Made by a program: the position numbers and the translations under genes
Notes under the pieces: generated by a model
The model's database searches: none
Told to the model about the DNA's origin: nothing
What the model saw: only the letters and a program-made list of their open reading frames with translations
Assembly (NCBI GenBank): GCA_963969495.1
Contig: OZ018323.1
Location: forward strand, 85,373,377 to 85,437,376
Direction of reading: 5' to 3'
Length of the DNA stretch: 64,000 bases
DNA from: Ceratothoa steindachneri
Lineage: Eukaryota > Arthropoda > Malacostraca > Isopoda > Cymothoidae
Shown here: positions 22,441 to 33,970 of the stretch, one piece after another
How the letters are laid out: each line of letters begins with the position of its first letter
How positions within the stretch are numbered: the stretch's first letter is position 1

Positions 22441-22993
22441 ACAGCGTGACAGAAAGGTTAGAGGGTACCTTAAAAGATAACTGATCTGAGGCAAACATTA
22501 GTGTTCTGTATTAACCTTTATTAAAATGGAGCCAGCTATTTTGAAGAGCATCTAACTTGAACACAACCTCCAGCAGGAGATTCAGTATTCAAGTAAGTAT
22601 TAATGTTTGCTCTATCGCCTTCATGTGACCCTAATCTACTCTGCCTTGAGTGAACAGCAATATTCCTCCCTCATTAGATAGTTCAAGGACACTCCCGTCA
22701 TTGTGTGCCTTAATATGAGTGGCAATTACTCCCTCACAGTATGAGTTGGTTGAAGTCCTCTTGTATCAGCTAGTTGATGTTGTACAATGGAGGAATCTGT
22801 AACAGGAAGAGTCTATTGGGTTGATTATGAGGAGACCTACTGGTTTTTAACATGCAACCTTTTTTTTGCTCTTTCTACACTCATTTGCTGCTTACATTTC
22901 CTCTTGCATTAGTTCCTTTCCTTGTTGGATTTTCTTCACTTCAATGGTTAGTGTAGAGTTGGCTTTGTTCTTAATGAAACGCTTGTTTGATAG
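22441..22993 (+). other. slmb intron 2, 3' end
   Basis: No gene recognised. It ends with a T-rich tract and the acceptor AG at 22992-22993. Confidence 0.55.
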
Positions 22994-23185
22994 GTCTTGA
23001 CGGGTCACACTGGGTCGGTCCTGTGCCTGCAATACGACGACAAAGTGATCATTAGTGGCTCGTCCGACTCTACAGTGCGGGTTTGGGACGTAGTATCGGG
23101 TGAGATGTGCAATACGCTTATTCACCACTGCGAGGCTGTTCTTCATCTTCGCTTCTGCAACGGCATGATGGTCACGTGTTCCAAG
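22994..23185 (+). CDS. slmb: slmb/beta-TrCP exon (WD40 blades 2-3)
   Basis: Sixty-four codons start [20 protein letters not shown], continue with a [12 protein letters not shown] strand D, and then [13 protein letters not shown] and MMVTCSK. This gives blade 2 and the first half of blade 3. The Ser of HTGSV and the Ser of SGSSDS are phosphodegron contacts in the human protein (established knowledge). The acceptor AG is at 22992-22993, the donor GTAGGT starts at 23186, and both ends are phase 0. Relative to fly Slimb, the strand around VVSGEMCNT differs slightly. Confidence 0.97.
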
Positions 23186-23382
23186 GTAGGTGGTTCATTT
23201 TTGTTTACTCCACTCTTGATGGTCCTTTTTTTAGCAGTTGGATTTTTGATGGAAAGTAATTATTTCCTAAACTTTGGATTTGAATTTTTACTTGGTTTAT
23301 GGGTGTGTGGCTCAAAATTTAGTGCTATTGTTTTCCTTTTATAATTCAAATAGTCATTTAAGCCAATTTTGGTGCCATGCAG

Positions 23383-23526
23383 GATCGCTCGATCGCTGTG
23401 TGGGACATGGTCTCTCCAACAGAGATCAACCTGCGACGTGTGCTTGTTGGACACCGGGCGGCCGTCAACGTGGTAGATTTTGATGAGAAGTACATAGTCA
23501 GCGCATCCGGAGATAGGACGATAAAG
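23383..23526 (+). CDS. slmb: slmb/beta-TrCP exon (WD40 blades 3-4)
   Basis: Forty-eight codons start [20 protein letters not shown] and continue [20 protein letters not shown], ending SGDRTIK. The exon completes blade 3 and gives most of blade 4. The acceptor is GCAG at 23379-23382 and the donor GTGTGT at 23527 is slightly weaker than its neighbours. Both ends are phase 0. The preceding intron is only 197 bp, in contrast to the 15-kb intron 2. Confidence 0.97.
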
Positions 23527-23989
23527 GTGTGTAGTACCTTCCCACAAAGGACCGGCTAGTATTTGCCTATGTTGATGATTCCTGATTAGGCTTCTCATTG
23601 AAGTATTTCCTGTAAGAAATAGAAAGGGATAAGTCTGTGTTGTTGGTAAGGTATGTGGAAAACTTCTGATTTAGGCATACTATAAGAATAAAAGGGATGG
23701 GTAAGGCGAGTTTAAAATGGGTATGGAGTGTGAAGGTACAAACTAAAAAAACAACAAAAAAACTAATGATAAGAGATGTAAATTGTAAACTTGTGTAGAT
23801 GGATCTGGAGAAAGGGCATGATCGTATAGATAGCTAAGCATTATGATTGGTTCTATGATAGTGTCAAATGATTGGTAAACTGTTGGATGGTGTAAAGAAT
23901 GTTGGAAGTGAGGAGTGCATGGTTCAACATATGTGGTAGGGTAAGCTAATCTTATGTGATAGCATGGCCTGTTTTATATCTTTATGGTC
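23527..23989 (+). other. slmb intron 4, 5' part, unassigned
   Basis: No gene seen. The G- and A-rich, repeatedly stopped sequence may be an extension of the LINE remnant that follows. Confidence 0.4.
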
Positions 23990-24420
23990 CCAAAAATTGC
24001 TATCCTATGGGCTGATAGAATTGCCAATGGGGATAAGGGAAAGTGAGATATGATTTTTTTTATAGTTTCTGTATGTTGCCATATATGCTAATGACCTGGT
24101 GTTGGTAGGGGAGAGTGAAAAGTTATTTGGAAAAGTTGATTGAAACCAGTGACGGTCTGGATGAATAGAGGATAGATCGTGTAATATTTACAGTCCATGG
24201 TGTTTAAGCTTGAACAAGTAGGTAGTTTTAAGTATCTAGGATGCATTATGATAGTGGTACAGATGAAACAGTGTGTGACCACAAGAATTTAAATGGGGTA
24301 GGAAAGTCTTGGACAATCAGAATGTTAGTGAATGCTACGGGTTTGAGTGTGTTGTGCTAGGAATGAGGTGGTATGGAAGGAGAAGGAAAAATTTCGAGCA
24401 GATCACGTCCCTTACCTTTT
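23990..24420 (+). mobile_element. Degenerate LINE RT remnant (family C)
   Basis: About 24070-24140 reads LYVAIYANDLVLVGESEK, an RT motif C in which YADD has become YAND. About 24205-24260 reads LEQVGSFKYLGCIM, the motif E region (FxYLG). About 24330-24360 reads VNATGLSV and CARNE, matching the NAKGLS..CARK segment of the remnant at 6770-7240. Frequent stops show long decay. Confidence 0.6.
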
Positions 24421-24511
24421 ATCACGTTGCCATTAAGTGGGGTCAGCTTACCCCATATTGCCTGCTAGGCATGCTCCTCTGACATTACCTCATAAAAGTT
24501 TATATCACCAG

Positions 24512-24630
24512 GTGTGGAGCACAAGTACGTGCGAATTTGTACACACGCTAAATGGGCACAAGCGAGGGATCGCCTGTCTGCAGTACCGGGACCGGCTCGT
24601 TGTCAGTGGTTCCTCGGATAACACGATCAG
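24512..24630 (+). CDS. slmb: slmb/beta-TrCP exon (WD40 blades 4-5)
   Basis: This 119-nt exon encodes [20 protein letters not shown], then [19 protein letters not shown] and the first two bases of an Arg codon. The adjacent Arg-Gly of KRGIAC is the central phosphoserine-binding pair in human beta-TrCP1 (established knowledge). The acceptor is CCAG at 24508-24511 and the donor GTGAGC starts at 24631. It ends in phase 2, the only split codon in the coding part (AG|G). The next exon starts at 25052. Confidence 0.96.
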
Positions 24631-25051
24631 GTGAGCGTTGTTGATGCTACTTAAAATTAAGAGGTGAAAATTGATGAGGACATCTCGGCCAGAAAACTTT
24701 GAGGCGCAAGTGATCTGTATGCAGTGGCTACATTTTGTCACAGATCTATGTGTTTGCCCTGTGGCCAGGAAACTGCAATCTTTCAGGTCCCAGCTGCACC
24801 ATGGTTACCCATACTACATACACCTGACACCACTTTGCGAGGGATCAGGTGAACATGTGCATGTATATCTTTCTCATTTGAGCCTATATCTGCAACTTTT
24901 GCCTAGAAGGAGGTAGAACCAATGTCCTGTACTTTCCCGGTGTGTGGATGTCTTTGATCCTCTTTCTTACCATGGCTAGCTGTCTTCTGAGCCGTTCTCG
25001 TTGGTCCCTCTGATTTCCTCACTCGGGTTGAAGGCTGGTTTTCCATTGCAG
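24631..25051 (+). other. slmb intron 5
   Basis: A 421-bp intron with no recognisable embedded feature. It ends TTCCATTGCAG. Confidence 0.85.
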
Positions 25052-25241
25052 GTTGTGGGATATTGAGTGTGGGGCATGCCTGCGGGCTCTGGAAGGCCAC
25101 GAGGAGCTTGTGCGGTGTATACGCTTCGATAACAAAAGGATCGTCTCGGGCGCCTATGATGGAAAGATCAAGGTGTGGGATTTGCAGGCGGCTCTCGATC
25201 CCCGCGCCCCGTCAGGCACACTCTGCCTAAGGACACTCATT
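25052..25241 (+). CDS. slmb: slmb/beta-TrCP exon (WD40 blades 5-6)
   Basis: The first base completes the split Arg codon. Then follow [40 protein letters not shown] and [20 protein letters not shown], ending TLI. This finishes blade 5 and holds blade 6, including the Arg of VRCIR and the Tyr of GAYDG that contact the degron in the human structure. The donor GTGAGT starts at 25242, phase 0. The next residues (EHSGRVF) are at 29881, after a 4.6-kb intron carrying two family A fragments. Confidence 0.97.
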
Positions 25242-25544
25242 GTGAGTATTCTCACCATCATGGGGGCATTTTTTGTTATCTGCTATCCCTTTATTTTTTC
25301 ATTTCATTTCCATTTTTTAGCCTTCTCCTATTTGTTCAAGAGTATAAGTCATGAAACAGCTTGTACCTTCTCGGGTCATGGCGCTGATCAAAGGATGTAA
25401 TAAGTTGAGTGAGCTCTCTGATTCGCGGATGATATCCCCTCATCAGATTAGGAAATTAGCATAAAGACAATCGAGGGCACCAGGGGTTGATCCTCGTTGG
25501 TAGGGAAGCTGCTTGGTAGTGTTTTTACACAAACTGTTGCCAAG
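25242..25544 (+). other. slmb intron 6, 5' part, unassigned
   Basis: T-rich intron sequence, no recognisable feature. Confidence 0.6.
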
Positions 25545-26168
25545 AGCTGAGTTGATGTCGAGATGATCTGGGTTCCTGGCCATTAATGAGGGCGCAAAAG
25601 ATTCTGCGAGGACTGGACAAGACTGGCGTTTAGCTCTTCCTCACACCAGTTACATGGCAGGAATCAGGGCAAAGAAGATGGGAGATGCCGAGTGGAACTG
25701 AAAGTTACATGCCATTTAACCACGACTTTCCATGGACCTACTCCCCAATACCACGGCGGCTTCAGGTCGCTTTCTGTCGTTTTCGAATCGAGCACACTCG
25801 CGGGACGCACTTTACTGCGACTACTGCGTTGGTCCCCAGACTGTTCAGCACATTTTTGTTGGATTTCCCACTCTTGGTGATCTTATTAGCGCACGTTACC
25901 TCTCCCGGTACTGGGACGAGCAGGGTCGCTAGCGCTTGTTCCTTCTACTCGGAACAGGTTCGTATACACAGACTTGCGGACTGACTTTTTGGAGGAGGAT
26001 GGCCTCCTTCACTTTATTTGATGTTCGTCTTTGACTGCGCCTGAGCGTGCTTCCTTCTTATTCCTAGTTTTTTGCTTTTGTCTTTTTGGGGGGGATTTGA
26101 TTTTTGTTTTTTAATCTTGCCTCGCATTAAGGTGTAAGATAATTACGGCGACTTATCCCCTATTATGC
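25545..26168 (+). mobile_element. Family A copy, 5'-truncated (RNase H to 3' UTR)
   Basis: It begins within the RNase H tail (equivalent to ADVEIIFCWVPGH) and continues through the C-terminal Cys/His segment (YCDYCVGPQTVQHI near 25820) and the 3' UTR to GGCGACTTAT at about 26148. There the sequence passes directly into the 5' end of another A copy. Frameshifts break all frames. Confidence 0.7.
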
Positions 26169-29152
26169 CCCCGTTAGGGGCGCCGCGATTTGCCTTCATG
26201 GCAGCCGTGCTGACGGGACTCAGTGCCCCGTCCGTCCCAGCTTAGCCTCTTCTTGGACAGCCTGTGTTTCTCCCCTACTTCCTCACTTCCCCTACAACCT
26301 CCCACAACTTTCTCTCGTTGGCCTCTATTTTCACAGTGTAGATGCTGACCTTCTTCTCAGCCAAATATCCCGGATCGGGCTGAGGGGGAGAGGGGACAAT
26401 GTTCCCTAACCCCAGAGCTCCGGTTTGGGATGGTAGGTTTTTAACAACCTGCTCCATTCCCACCCATACCTTCTTCTTTCCTTTCCTTTCCTCTTCACTT
26501 CACTATCTATCTTTTTACACCGTGCCCAAGGTGGAGCCGCTATGCCGAAGGGCTGCCAGGTCATCAGGCGGGAGAGGTGGCCTAAAATGGCGGCACCTGG
26601 CTCTGCCAGCCCCGTACTCACCCTTTGCAGAGTGGGCTACTGCCAGGGGCGATTATTAGCCTCTGCATCCCGTGAAAAAAAGGGTCACCATGCCCAATGA
26701 TGAGATTTAAAAAAAAATCCCCTTAATTTCCCCCCGTCCACCGTGGGAGCCGCCCTCGGGCAGCTCCACTGAAAAAATGTAGGGCACCCCCTGTGCTTTC
26801 ACAGGGGAACCCCCAAAATTCATTGACCCGAGAGGAGGCTTACTCCTCTCAATTGCCTCACCCCCTTCTTTGGATTCGCCCTCGAATGCCTCCCTCTTCC
26901 CAGCAGGCAGCCCATAACCGACCGCTCCCCGTTGAAGCTGCGCCGTAGCGCAAACTGCCATAGGTTGCCGGGAGGATGGAAGATGGCTCCCATCTGCCAC
27001 TTCCCTCTAGACCTGCTGGCTCAGATACTAATATTAGCGCGGGTCAAAGCCTTTCCCCCCCTCCGAGATAGACATGTTCCTTGAGGCAACACGATCCTCC
27101 TCAAACGGCTCGAGTCTCGAAGGCAGTATAAGGAGGGGAGGGATCTCCTCCTCCGGCTGGTGCCCCTTCGACCGCCAGGACCTAGATCTCGGAGAAGGAC
27201 CTTGCTAAGGCCGGTCCATCTGGCCTGGGGGCTCCTGCTGGCGGAGGGGAGAAGCGGGTTCATTCCCCGCCCTTCTCTCCTTAGAAGAAAAGAGGTGGGG
27301 GGCTTCTCTCCATCCGCGGGGACGGATGGGTCTGCTGCCACTTAGGTAAGTGACCAATCAAAGATCGGCACGTCCGGCCTCTCTGCGCGTACGGGCCCAA
27401 GGAGCAGGAAGAGGGTTTCCTACAGGGAAGTGTTCTCAGTGTCACACTCTTTGCCCTGAGCATCAATGGCATCACCTCGGCGCTGCCGGAAGATGTTCTC
27501 GCTACGCTCTACGTGGACGACCTTTCGATCTCTTTTGGCGCGGCCCAGATGCCAACTCTGGAACGTCGATTCCAACAGGCATTGAACCGCGTCTTCCTAT
27601 GCCGAAGCGCACAGGTTTCGGTTTTCCTTGGCCAAGACTAAGGTGGTGCACTTCTGCCGCCATCTACGGCTCCACCTTGACCCAAACTTGTTTCTCAATG
27701 GGGTACACCTGGAAGTAGTTGAATCTCACCGTTTCCTTGGTTGTATTTGACCGACGCCTCACCTTGGAGGCTCATATTCGCAGCCTTAGAGTCTCTTGTA
27801 CCCGCGCCATGGATATTCTTCGTCTCGTGGCGTTCAGCGCTGATAGGGCTACTGCCTTACTTTTTTATCGATCCTTTGTTGTTCGAAGGTCGACTACGGA
27901 TGCGAGTTTTATGCATCCGCAGCTGAGCGTGTATTGCGGAAGGTGGACTCGATCCACCACATTGGCCTTAGACTGGCGATCGGTGCCTTCCACACTTCTC
28001 CCATTGAGAGCCTACTATTTGATGCTGGGGAGGTGTCACTCGCTCTACGCCGTGCGCAGTGCATTATTCGCCTGTACGCGCGTGAGCACGGCGCTTCCCT
28101 CAGTCGCCAACAGCTCTCACTGTATCCGCAGCTGATATCGACGGTGCCTATGCCGCCGAGAGACGCGTCATACCCTAAGCCCTTTGGGTTTAAAGCTAGG
28201 AAACTCCTTTGAGAACTAGGTATAGCTCTCGGGCTGGTGGCGCCCCTGGTTCTGCACAGGACGCCACCCTGGAGGGTACCACCTTTGGCTATTTGTCGCC
28301 ACGCCTCTGCGCCCAAAGCTTCTACAGTGCCGGGAGTATTGCGTTCGACCTTTTTGGAGCACACCTCGTGTCACGCTGGAACCGTGCCAGTGTATACGGA
28401 TGGCTCCAAGTCCCAAGAGTGGGTCGGCTTTCACGCCGTATCCCCTCTGTTTTGGTCATCGGGGCTCTGCCTTGCGCTGCATCTGTCCTCAACGCCCAGC
28501 TGGTGGCAATACACTACTCGGTACAGAAAATTACACGATGTGCCCGGTTCGGAGACCGGATTGTGATTTATAGCGACTCACAAAGCCTCCTGAGTGCTCT
28601 CGGGGCATTGGAATCTCCGCATCCCCTGGTTCGCGATATCCGTGATGCCACGGTTTTAGCAAGCTGGGCGGTTGTCTAGATTATCTTCTGCTGGGTTCCT
28701 GGACATGTAGGAATTGCGGGGACCGAGCGTGCCGATGTGGGCGCTAAACACTGCGCCAGACTTGGGCGACCGGACCAGCGTTTCGCTCTTCCTCACACCG
28801 ACTACATGCCGTGAATACGGGCAGCTCTTCGGGCTGCTTGACAAAGAAGATGGGAGACGGTCCAGGGGAACTTAAAGTTGCGTGCCATTGCGCCGCGACT
28901 GTTCCCATGGACCTAGTCCCTAATGCCACGGATGCTTCAGGTTGCTTTCTGTCGTTTCCGAATTGGACACACTCGCGGGACCCTGCTTCCTATTGTGAAG
29001 ACTGCGTCGTTCCCCAGACTGTTCGGCACATTCTTGCTGAATTCCCCAGTCTGGGTGATCTTCGCGCATGTTACCTGTCCTGGTACCGCGATGGGCGGGG
29101 TCGCTACCGCCTGTTCCTTGTACTTGGCACGAGTTCGTGCACATTGACTTGG
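26169..29152 (+). mobile_element. Family A copy, internally deleted and 3'-truncated
   Basis: The 5' end CCCCGTTAGGGG is at 26169 and the 5' UTR hairpin near 26618-26650. The ORF1 AUG is at 26690, and ORF1 sequence runs to about 27375. It then jumps to the RT (GPRSRKRVSYREV, corresponding to the GPKEQEEGVPQGS region) at about 27390. RT motif C (TLYVDDLSISF, about 27505), the thumb, RNase H (YTDGSKSQEWVGFHAVS, about 28393; IYSDSQSLLSAL, about 28565; WVPGHVG-equivalent, about 28690) and the Cys/His segment follow. It ends abruptly near 29152, before the 3' UTR, so the 3' end was lost after insertion. Confidence 0.75.
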
Positions 29153-29599
29153 TCCGTCTTTAGACTGGTCTGTACTTTGAACAGGTGCGATGTTCGATGT
29201 ATGCAAGTCAGATTGTTATCACATTTCTGAATTTGTGAGTTTCAATTGATTTCAGGGCTTGCTAATTCCAGAAAGGAGATAACAGGTGTAACTTGGGCCA
29301 TTGTGCTATTGCTCACATTCTGAAAATTGTGTGCCACCTCCACGTCTCCCTCAGTTTGCAACTCTATTCCATACATTTTTCCTCTCTAGCTTCATCCCCT
29401 TTGTTATACAGATCTCTCCCATGCTCAATTTTACGCTAGTTGGTATTTCTCATTAAATTAGAGTAAAACCTTTGGGATGTTGAATGTTCGAACTTCTGTA
29501 CATTGAGAGCAGCGCACATGGTCACTGAGAAGGATGATTGATGTGTGAAGGGTAGATAGTAACGAGTAGGTAGATTTTTTGAGGATGGGGTGAACGAGG
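29153..29599 (+). other. slmb intron 6, unassigned stretch
   Basis: No recognisable feature. Confidence 0.5.
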
Positions 29600-29745
29600 T
29601 TGTGTCCGTGTTCTGAAGTGGTATGGGATGTAATAAGAATTGATGGAAATAGACTTCTGAAGAGAATATACGAGAGTGAATGTGGTGCTGTAAGAAGGTT
29701 TGGGAGACTGTGTAAAAGGTAGGTTGACTTTGAGTGCTTGTTTGA
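29600..29745 (+). mobile_element. Degenerate LINE C-terminal remnant (probably family C)
   Basis: One frame reads RIDGNRLLKRIYESECGAVR and then RFGRLCKR followed by a stop. This closely resembles the C-terminal VKRIYESE..GxRxxGRPxKRW motif of certain LINE ORF2 proteins. It sits just upstream of the last slmb coding exon. Confidence 0.55.
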
Positions 29746-29880
29746 TAGTTAGTGGACCGAGTGCATTGTGCTTGATAGGGCAGACATAAGTGTTCGGCGA
29801 GGGTAAGTAGCTTTTACGTGATGTGGGGAAAGCGGTTGATAATGATGCGGTTTTAAGTGGATGCTATTGTCTCCTCCCAG

Positions 29881-30039
29881 GAGCACTCGGGCCGCGTGTT
29901 TCGCCTTCAGTTCGACGAGTTTCAGATCGTGTCTTCGTCACACGACGACACCATTCTCATTTGGGACTTCCTTAACTGTTCTCCGACAGAGGCCATTGCC
30001 GGCAGTCCACCCACGCCACCAAATGATCCTGGCACGTGA
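29881..30039 (+). CDS. slmb: slmb/beta-TrCP last coding exon (WD40 blade 7, C-terminus)
   Basis: The exon encodes [20 protein letters not shown], then [12 protein letters not shown], which closes the seventh blade. A short tail [21 protein letters not shown] follows. The Arg of SGRVF is a degron contact in the human protein. The acceptor CCAG ends at 29880. The frame reaches TGA at 30037-30039, but a consensus donor GTGAGT starts at 30036. If it is used with the acceptor at 30496-30497, the split codon becomes ACC followed directly by TAA. Either way the protein ends in ...DPGT. The tail is unlike the RTYTYISR end of vertebrate paralogues. Confidence 0.94.
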   Translation, partial: EHSGRVFRLQFDEFQIVSSSHDDTILIWDFLNCSPTEAIAGSPPTPPNDPGT

Positions 30040-30497
30040 GTTAATATTGGTCGATTGATTGTGTTTTAGGAAGGAGTGTACTTACCTCAAACCACTTTCT
30101 AGTTGTATGCGGAAAGAATCTTCCGCTCGCCAGTCGCGAGAATTATAATTAGTTACCACTAGATGAGTTGTGTTCTTTAAGATGAACTAACTTTACTTGG
30201 ATGGTTTGTCCAGATTGTTTCTGCTTGTTGCTGCTGCCTACAATGGTTGTTGAGATAATATAATTAGCGAATGCCCCTTCGGAAGTTTTTTAATTTTTAC
30301 TCTAGGGCAATTCTTTATTAATTCTTAAAAATTTGGTTCGTTACTGGGGGTAGGGCGAGATTTTATAAACTAATAATAATAAAAAAATCCACGCTAATAA
30401 GAGGTGGGATCACATGGAGGTGACTGCCTAGAGATCCTCATTGACTGATGCTTTCCACCTTTCAAATTTTCTAATGATTTTCCTATCTTTCTTGCAG
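30036..30497 (+). other. Possible terminal slmb intron
   Basis: A consensus donor GTGAGT at 30036-30041 and a strong polypyrimidine tract with CTTGCAG at 30491-30497 suggest an intron that separates the last coding bases from a 3' UTR exon. The intron would convert the stop from TGA to TAA without changing the protein. Confidence 0.5.
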
Positions 30498-33400
30498 CTA
30501 AGGATCGCCTTGGAAGAAAGTCGATTGTGCCGAATACCTGCCTGGCCCGTTTAAATTTCATATTCCCATGTTTATATGGAAAGGACTCTACGATCCACCG
30601 TTTCCTTTCCCCGGGAATGAATCGCGTGTACTCCTCCCTATCTGTGTACACGTGACACCACTACCACCACGCAAATACATGTTCGGTGTCCAGTGGTTTA
30701 CGCGCCCATTAATACTCCCATCTCCCTCTTCGTGCGTCTTGCCATGAAAGCACACTGATGCTATAATGAGTTCATCCCCTTCACAGGAATGTGTGCGGGA
30801 TATTCTTGCCGTTATCATTCTCCTTCCCTCCTTGTTCCTTTCTGCCCCTCCCCCCCCGGTTGTGTATCCCCTACCTGTCCTACCCTCTCGACGGGGTTTC
30901 TTTTTTGTTTTGTTTTTTTATTGTCACCTTGGAGTGACCGCCGCCAAGATCTCAAAAAGATGCCTCTGCTGAGCGCACCTTTAGCCTCCCACCCACTTCC
31001 TCAGTTGTTAGTCCCGCTGTTTTCCACTCAATAGAAATCGTCCAACCTTGCCTCACCGGCGAGGGGAAAACAAAAGGAGCATTTGGAGAGGGTACACCAT
31101 CTTCTTCCTTGGCAGGGAGAAGCTTCCGCGTTGCTATGGTAATACTCCACCCCATGCCATGGATGTTTTTTTTGTTTTGGGGGTTATGAATGAGGATTGG
31201 CTAAAAGGGGTTACCGATACGAAAATTGCTGTGGAAATCATTTTTCTGTTTTATTTCATGGACGTAGACGCTGCTTTTAAATAACTGTGTAAGAGGTTGC
31301 TATTAATGGTCAACAACCCACTGTTGATTTTCATGTTCTCTCTTCGAATCTTTAGATTTACTTTCAAACAATGTGAACTGTATAACAAATCTATCAAAAG
31401 TAAATGGACGCATTTTGGTATATTAGTGTTTGAGGAACTTTCCTAGGCTGAAATAGTCTCCTGTGGATTTTCTGTCCTGATTCCAGGGGCCAAATGGAAC
31501 AATTTTCTTACAGATTTTAAGTGTTTTGTTTTTGAGTCTCGAGTGGGATAAAAAGGCACTCGATAATGGTAGCTGTGCTTAATTGGATATAGAGAGGTGA
31601 AATGGGGAAATACTTATCTCGTGCATTGATGCGCATCAATCCCAATTGTGTGAGGGGGGAGTGGTGATGCCCCGATCCCGTCCATGTCCTGCCAATACTT
31701 GGTCGTTTTGGTACCATTGACATGGAGTGCCACCATCCGGAAATGCCTCTTTTAACTGTGGACATTTTAGAATTCTCTAAGTGTTGCGGTCCATGACTGC
31801 AACCTTTTTTACATTTGTTAATGTGGACTTGTCAGAAAAATGCTCTACATTTAAAACTGGCAGTTTCTTCACTATTTTCATTTGCATCATAAGAGAAACT
31901 CCACTCCTGCAGTTTATTCTACCAGTACTCGCGTTAAGTACTGCTAGTTCTTGGACCTTTCACCAACCTACCCATTCCTTCATGCGCTTTGGTGAAATGG
32001 ATATAGTTCTTAATTGTACTCGCGACTGTTGCCTGGACGATGGTGTAATGATCTTTGGCCTTCCATTTTGAGTGTGACTATAAGTGGAACTATGAAAGAT
32101 GTTTGAGGCAAGATTGCTGGATATTTGGGTGGTTGACGACTCAGAATACCACTATTCTACTGTAACTAGTCACCCGCTTGTTGAGAAAGCAATTATATTC
32201 GACGGCACCTATCTGTAAAATAGCGGAGATCTAAGATTTGGAAATGCCATGGAAGCTTTCAATGGCCTTGAATCGGGGTGCCGAGTTCGTTGACTTTAAC
32301 GTACCAGTGGCCTCATTTGTAATGATCAAATTAGGACACCCAACTGGTTAGTTGTTATCCATCATCATTCACAAGCCCACTTGCACCATTATTGCACATA
32401 CCAGGTTTAGTTAAGGGTTTCTCTTTGGGCTTTGCTGATTGCCTTCAAACTACAGATGATACCTCTTTCGCTCTGACTTCTAAGCGGATCCGGATCCCTT
32501 CCCGTGAATGCATCGTATCAATTCATTTTTCTTTAAGTCATTGGCTTGCGTCTAGGCTCTATGTGTGGTGGAAAAGATAACAAAATGGAAACTAGCGTTA
32601 CTCTCATTATAGTCCTGATAAGAACTTCATCTCGGTCATAACATAATTTTCCTCCAAAGATGCGTTGTAAAATAGTCATACCCCTCTTGATCGTTGGCAC
32701 GAGGGACAACACTACCTTCAATTACTTAAGGTGGTTTAACTTTTCCTATTCTCCCCCTTATGTTCATCATCCCCCATCTTTTCCCCGTTATGTCATCATC
32801 TTTCTCTTAAATTGCACTTTGGCATGTATCAGTAACTTTGGGGTTTGATTTAATCTTTAGGGTGGCAAGATTTCCACTTACGGGCCACGAAGTTTTCCAT
32901 GATTACCCTTACCCCAACCTTTATCGCGCAGTTGCTCTTTGATGCCTTGCATAGATAAACTAGTTAGCTTCTTGAATAGTTCTTAACCGTTGGTCTTTGT
33001 ACATTGAGCTGTCAAGTAATTTCGGTATTGTCCTTCCACCTGATGCCTTACAAAAAGGATTCGCCTATATCATTTATTATAGGTTGGAAACTGAAAGAAT
33101 TGCCACTTGAGATTAACTGATTAGGTATTCCTCTATCTCCTTAACGAGTCACTGATATGTAAGAGGATTCGAAACGATGCTCCTTAAAGATGTGGACTGT
33201 GACTGTTGGTAATGTTTGCCTGAAAAGTGAGGAGTTAGTGAAGACATTCTAATTATCATTTTCAAAATGGACTCTGTTTTCATTTGTTGATGTGCATTTT
33301 TGCTAAAAAAAAATATATTTGAAATTATGTCCTTGTTTACCTTTATTATCTATCCATCATTGAATGAATTTCGTCTTGTGGGGGAGGTCATGAAGTTGGT

Positions 33401-33970
33401 ACATATGTTATGGATAATATAAAGATTAATTGATGATAGAAAAATGTTTAGTGGGTAATGATGATTTGAGGTGATCACATCTGGTGACTTGAATCTACAC
33501 ATTTGAGGTCGTTCTTTTGTATTCCTTTGTGATATTTTTCCGTTGACCTTTCAACAGGATTCAATAATTTTCCAAATTGATGTCACAGTCGATGCAAGTC
33601 CACGGGGCTATTACGGCAAGGGTAGCTGGTATACTTGTCTGCTGTTTTTCTTTATTCTTGTTTCTAGAGTATTTGAACCTATAGTACCCACCCAATATCT
33701 TAACATGCAAAGTCTTTTCTTTTTGTCAGCCTTCCTCCTACTTTCCTTGTGCTTTTTCCTGCTACTTCATCCATATCCGCTCCCAACGTTACTGCTATAC
33801 GCTATATGAAAAATGCACCCTACTCTGGGTTTCATTGCTGAGCTAAGTTACAGACCCTGAAACTTCTGTCGCGTGCGACCCCATTTCATTGCCCCCACTG
33901 TTTCTATCAGTTTTACTGTCTTTGTGCGCAGTTCAATGTTAATAAAGAATCTTATTACTGCGCGAATTAA
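30498..33970 (+). other. slmb: Presumptive slmb 3' UTR
   Basis: About 3.4 kb free of recognisable transposons and long ORFs follows the coding end of slmb; elsewhere here, non-coding stretches are quickly invaded by repeats. It ends near an AATAAA at 33941-33946. This is consistent with a long 3' UTR, as known for many beta-TrCP genes, but transcript evidence is lacking. The short ORFs inside have no recognisable content. Confidence 0.4.
33941..33946 (+). promoter_or_regulatory. Candidate polyadenylation signal AATAAA
   Basis: A canonical AATAAA followed by a T-rich stretch, in the sense orientation of slmb and about 3.4 kb after its stop. Other AATAAA-like strings occur in this AT-rich region, so assignment is tentative. 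Confidence 0.35.
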
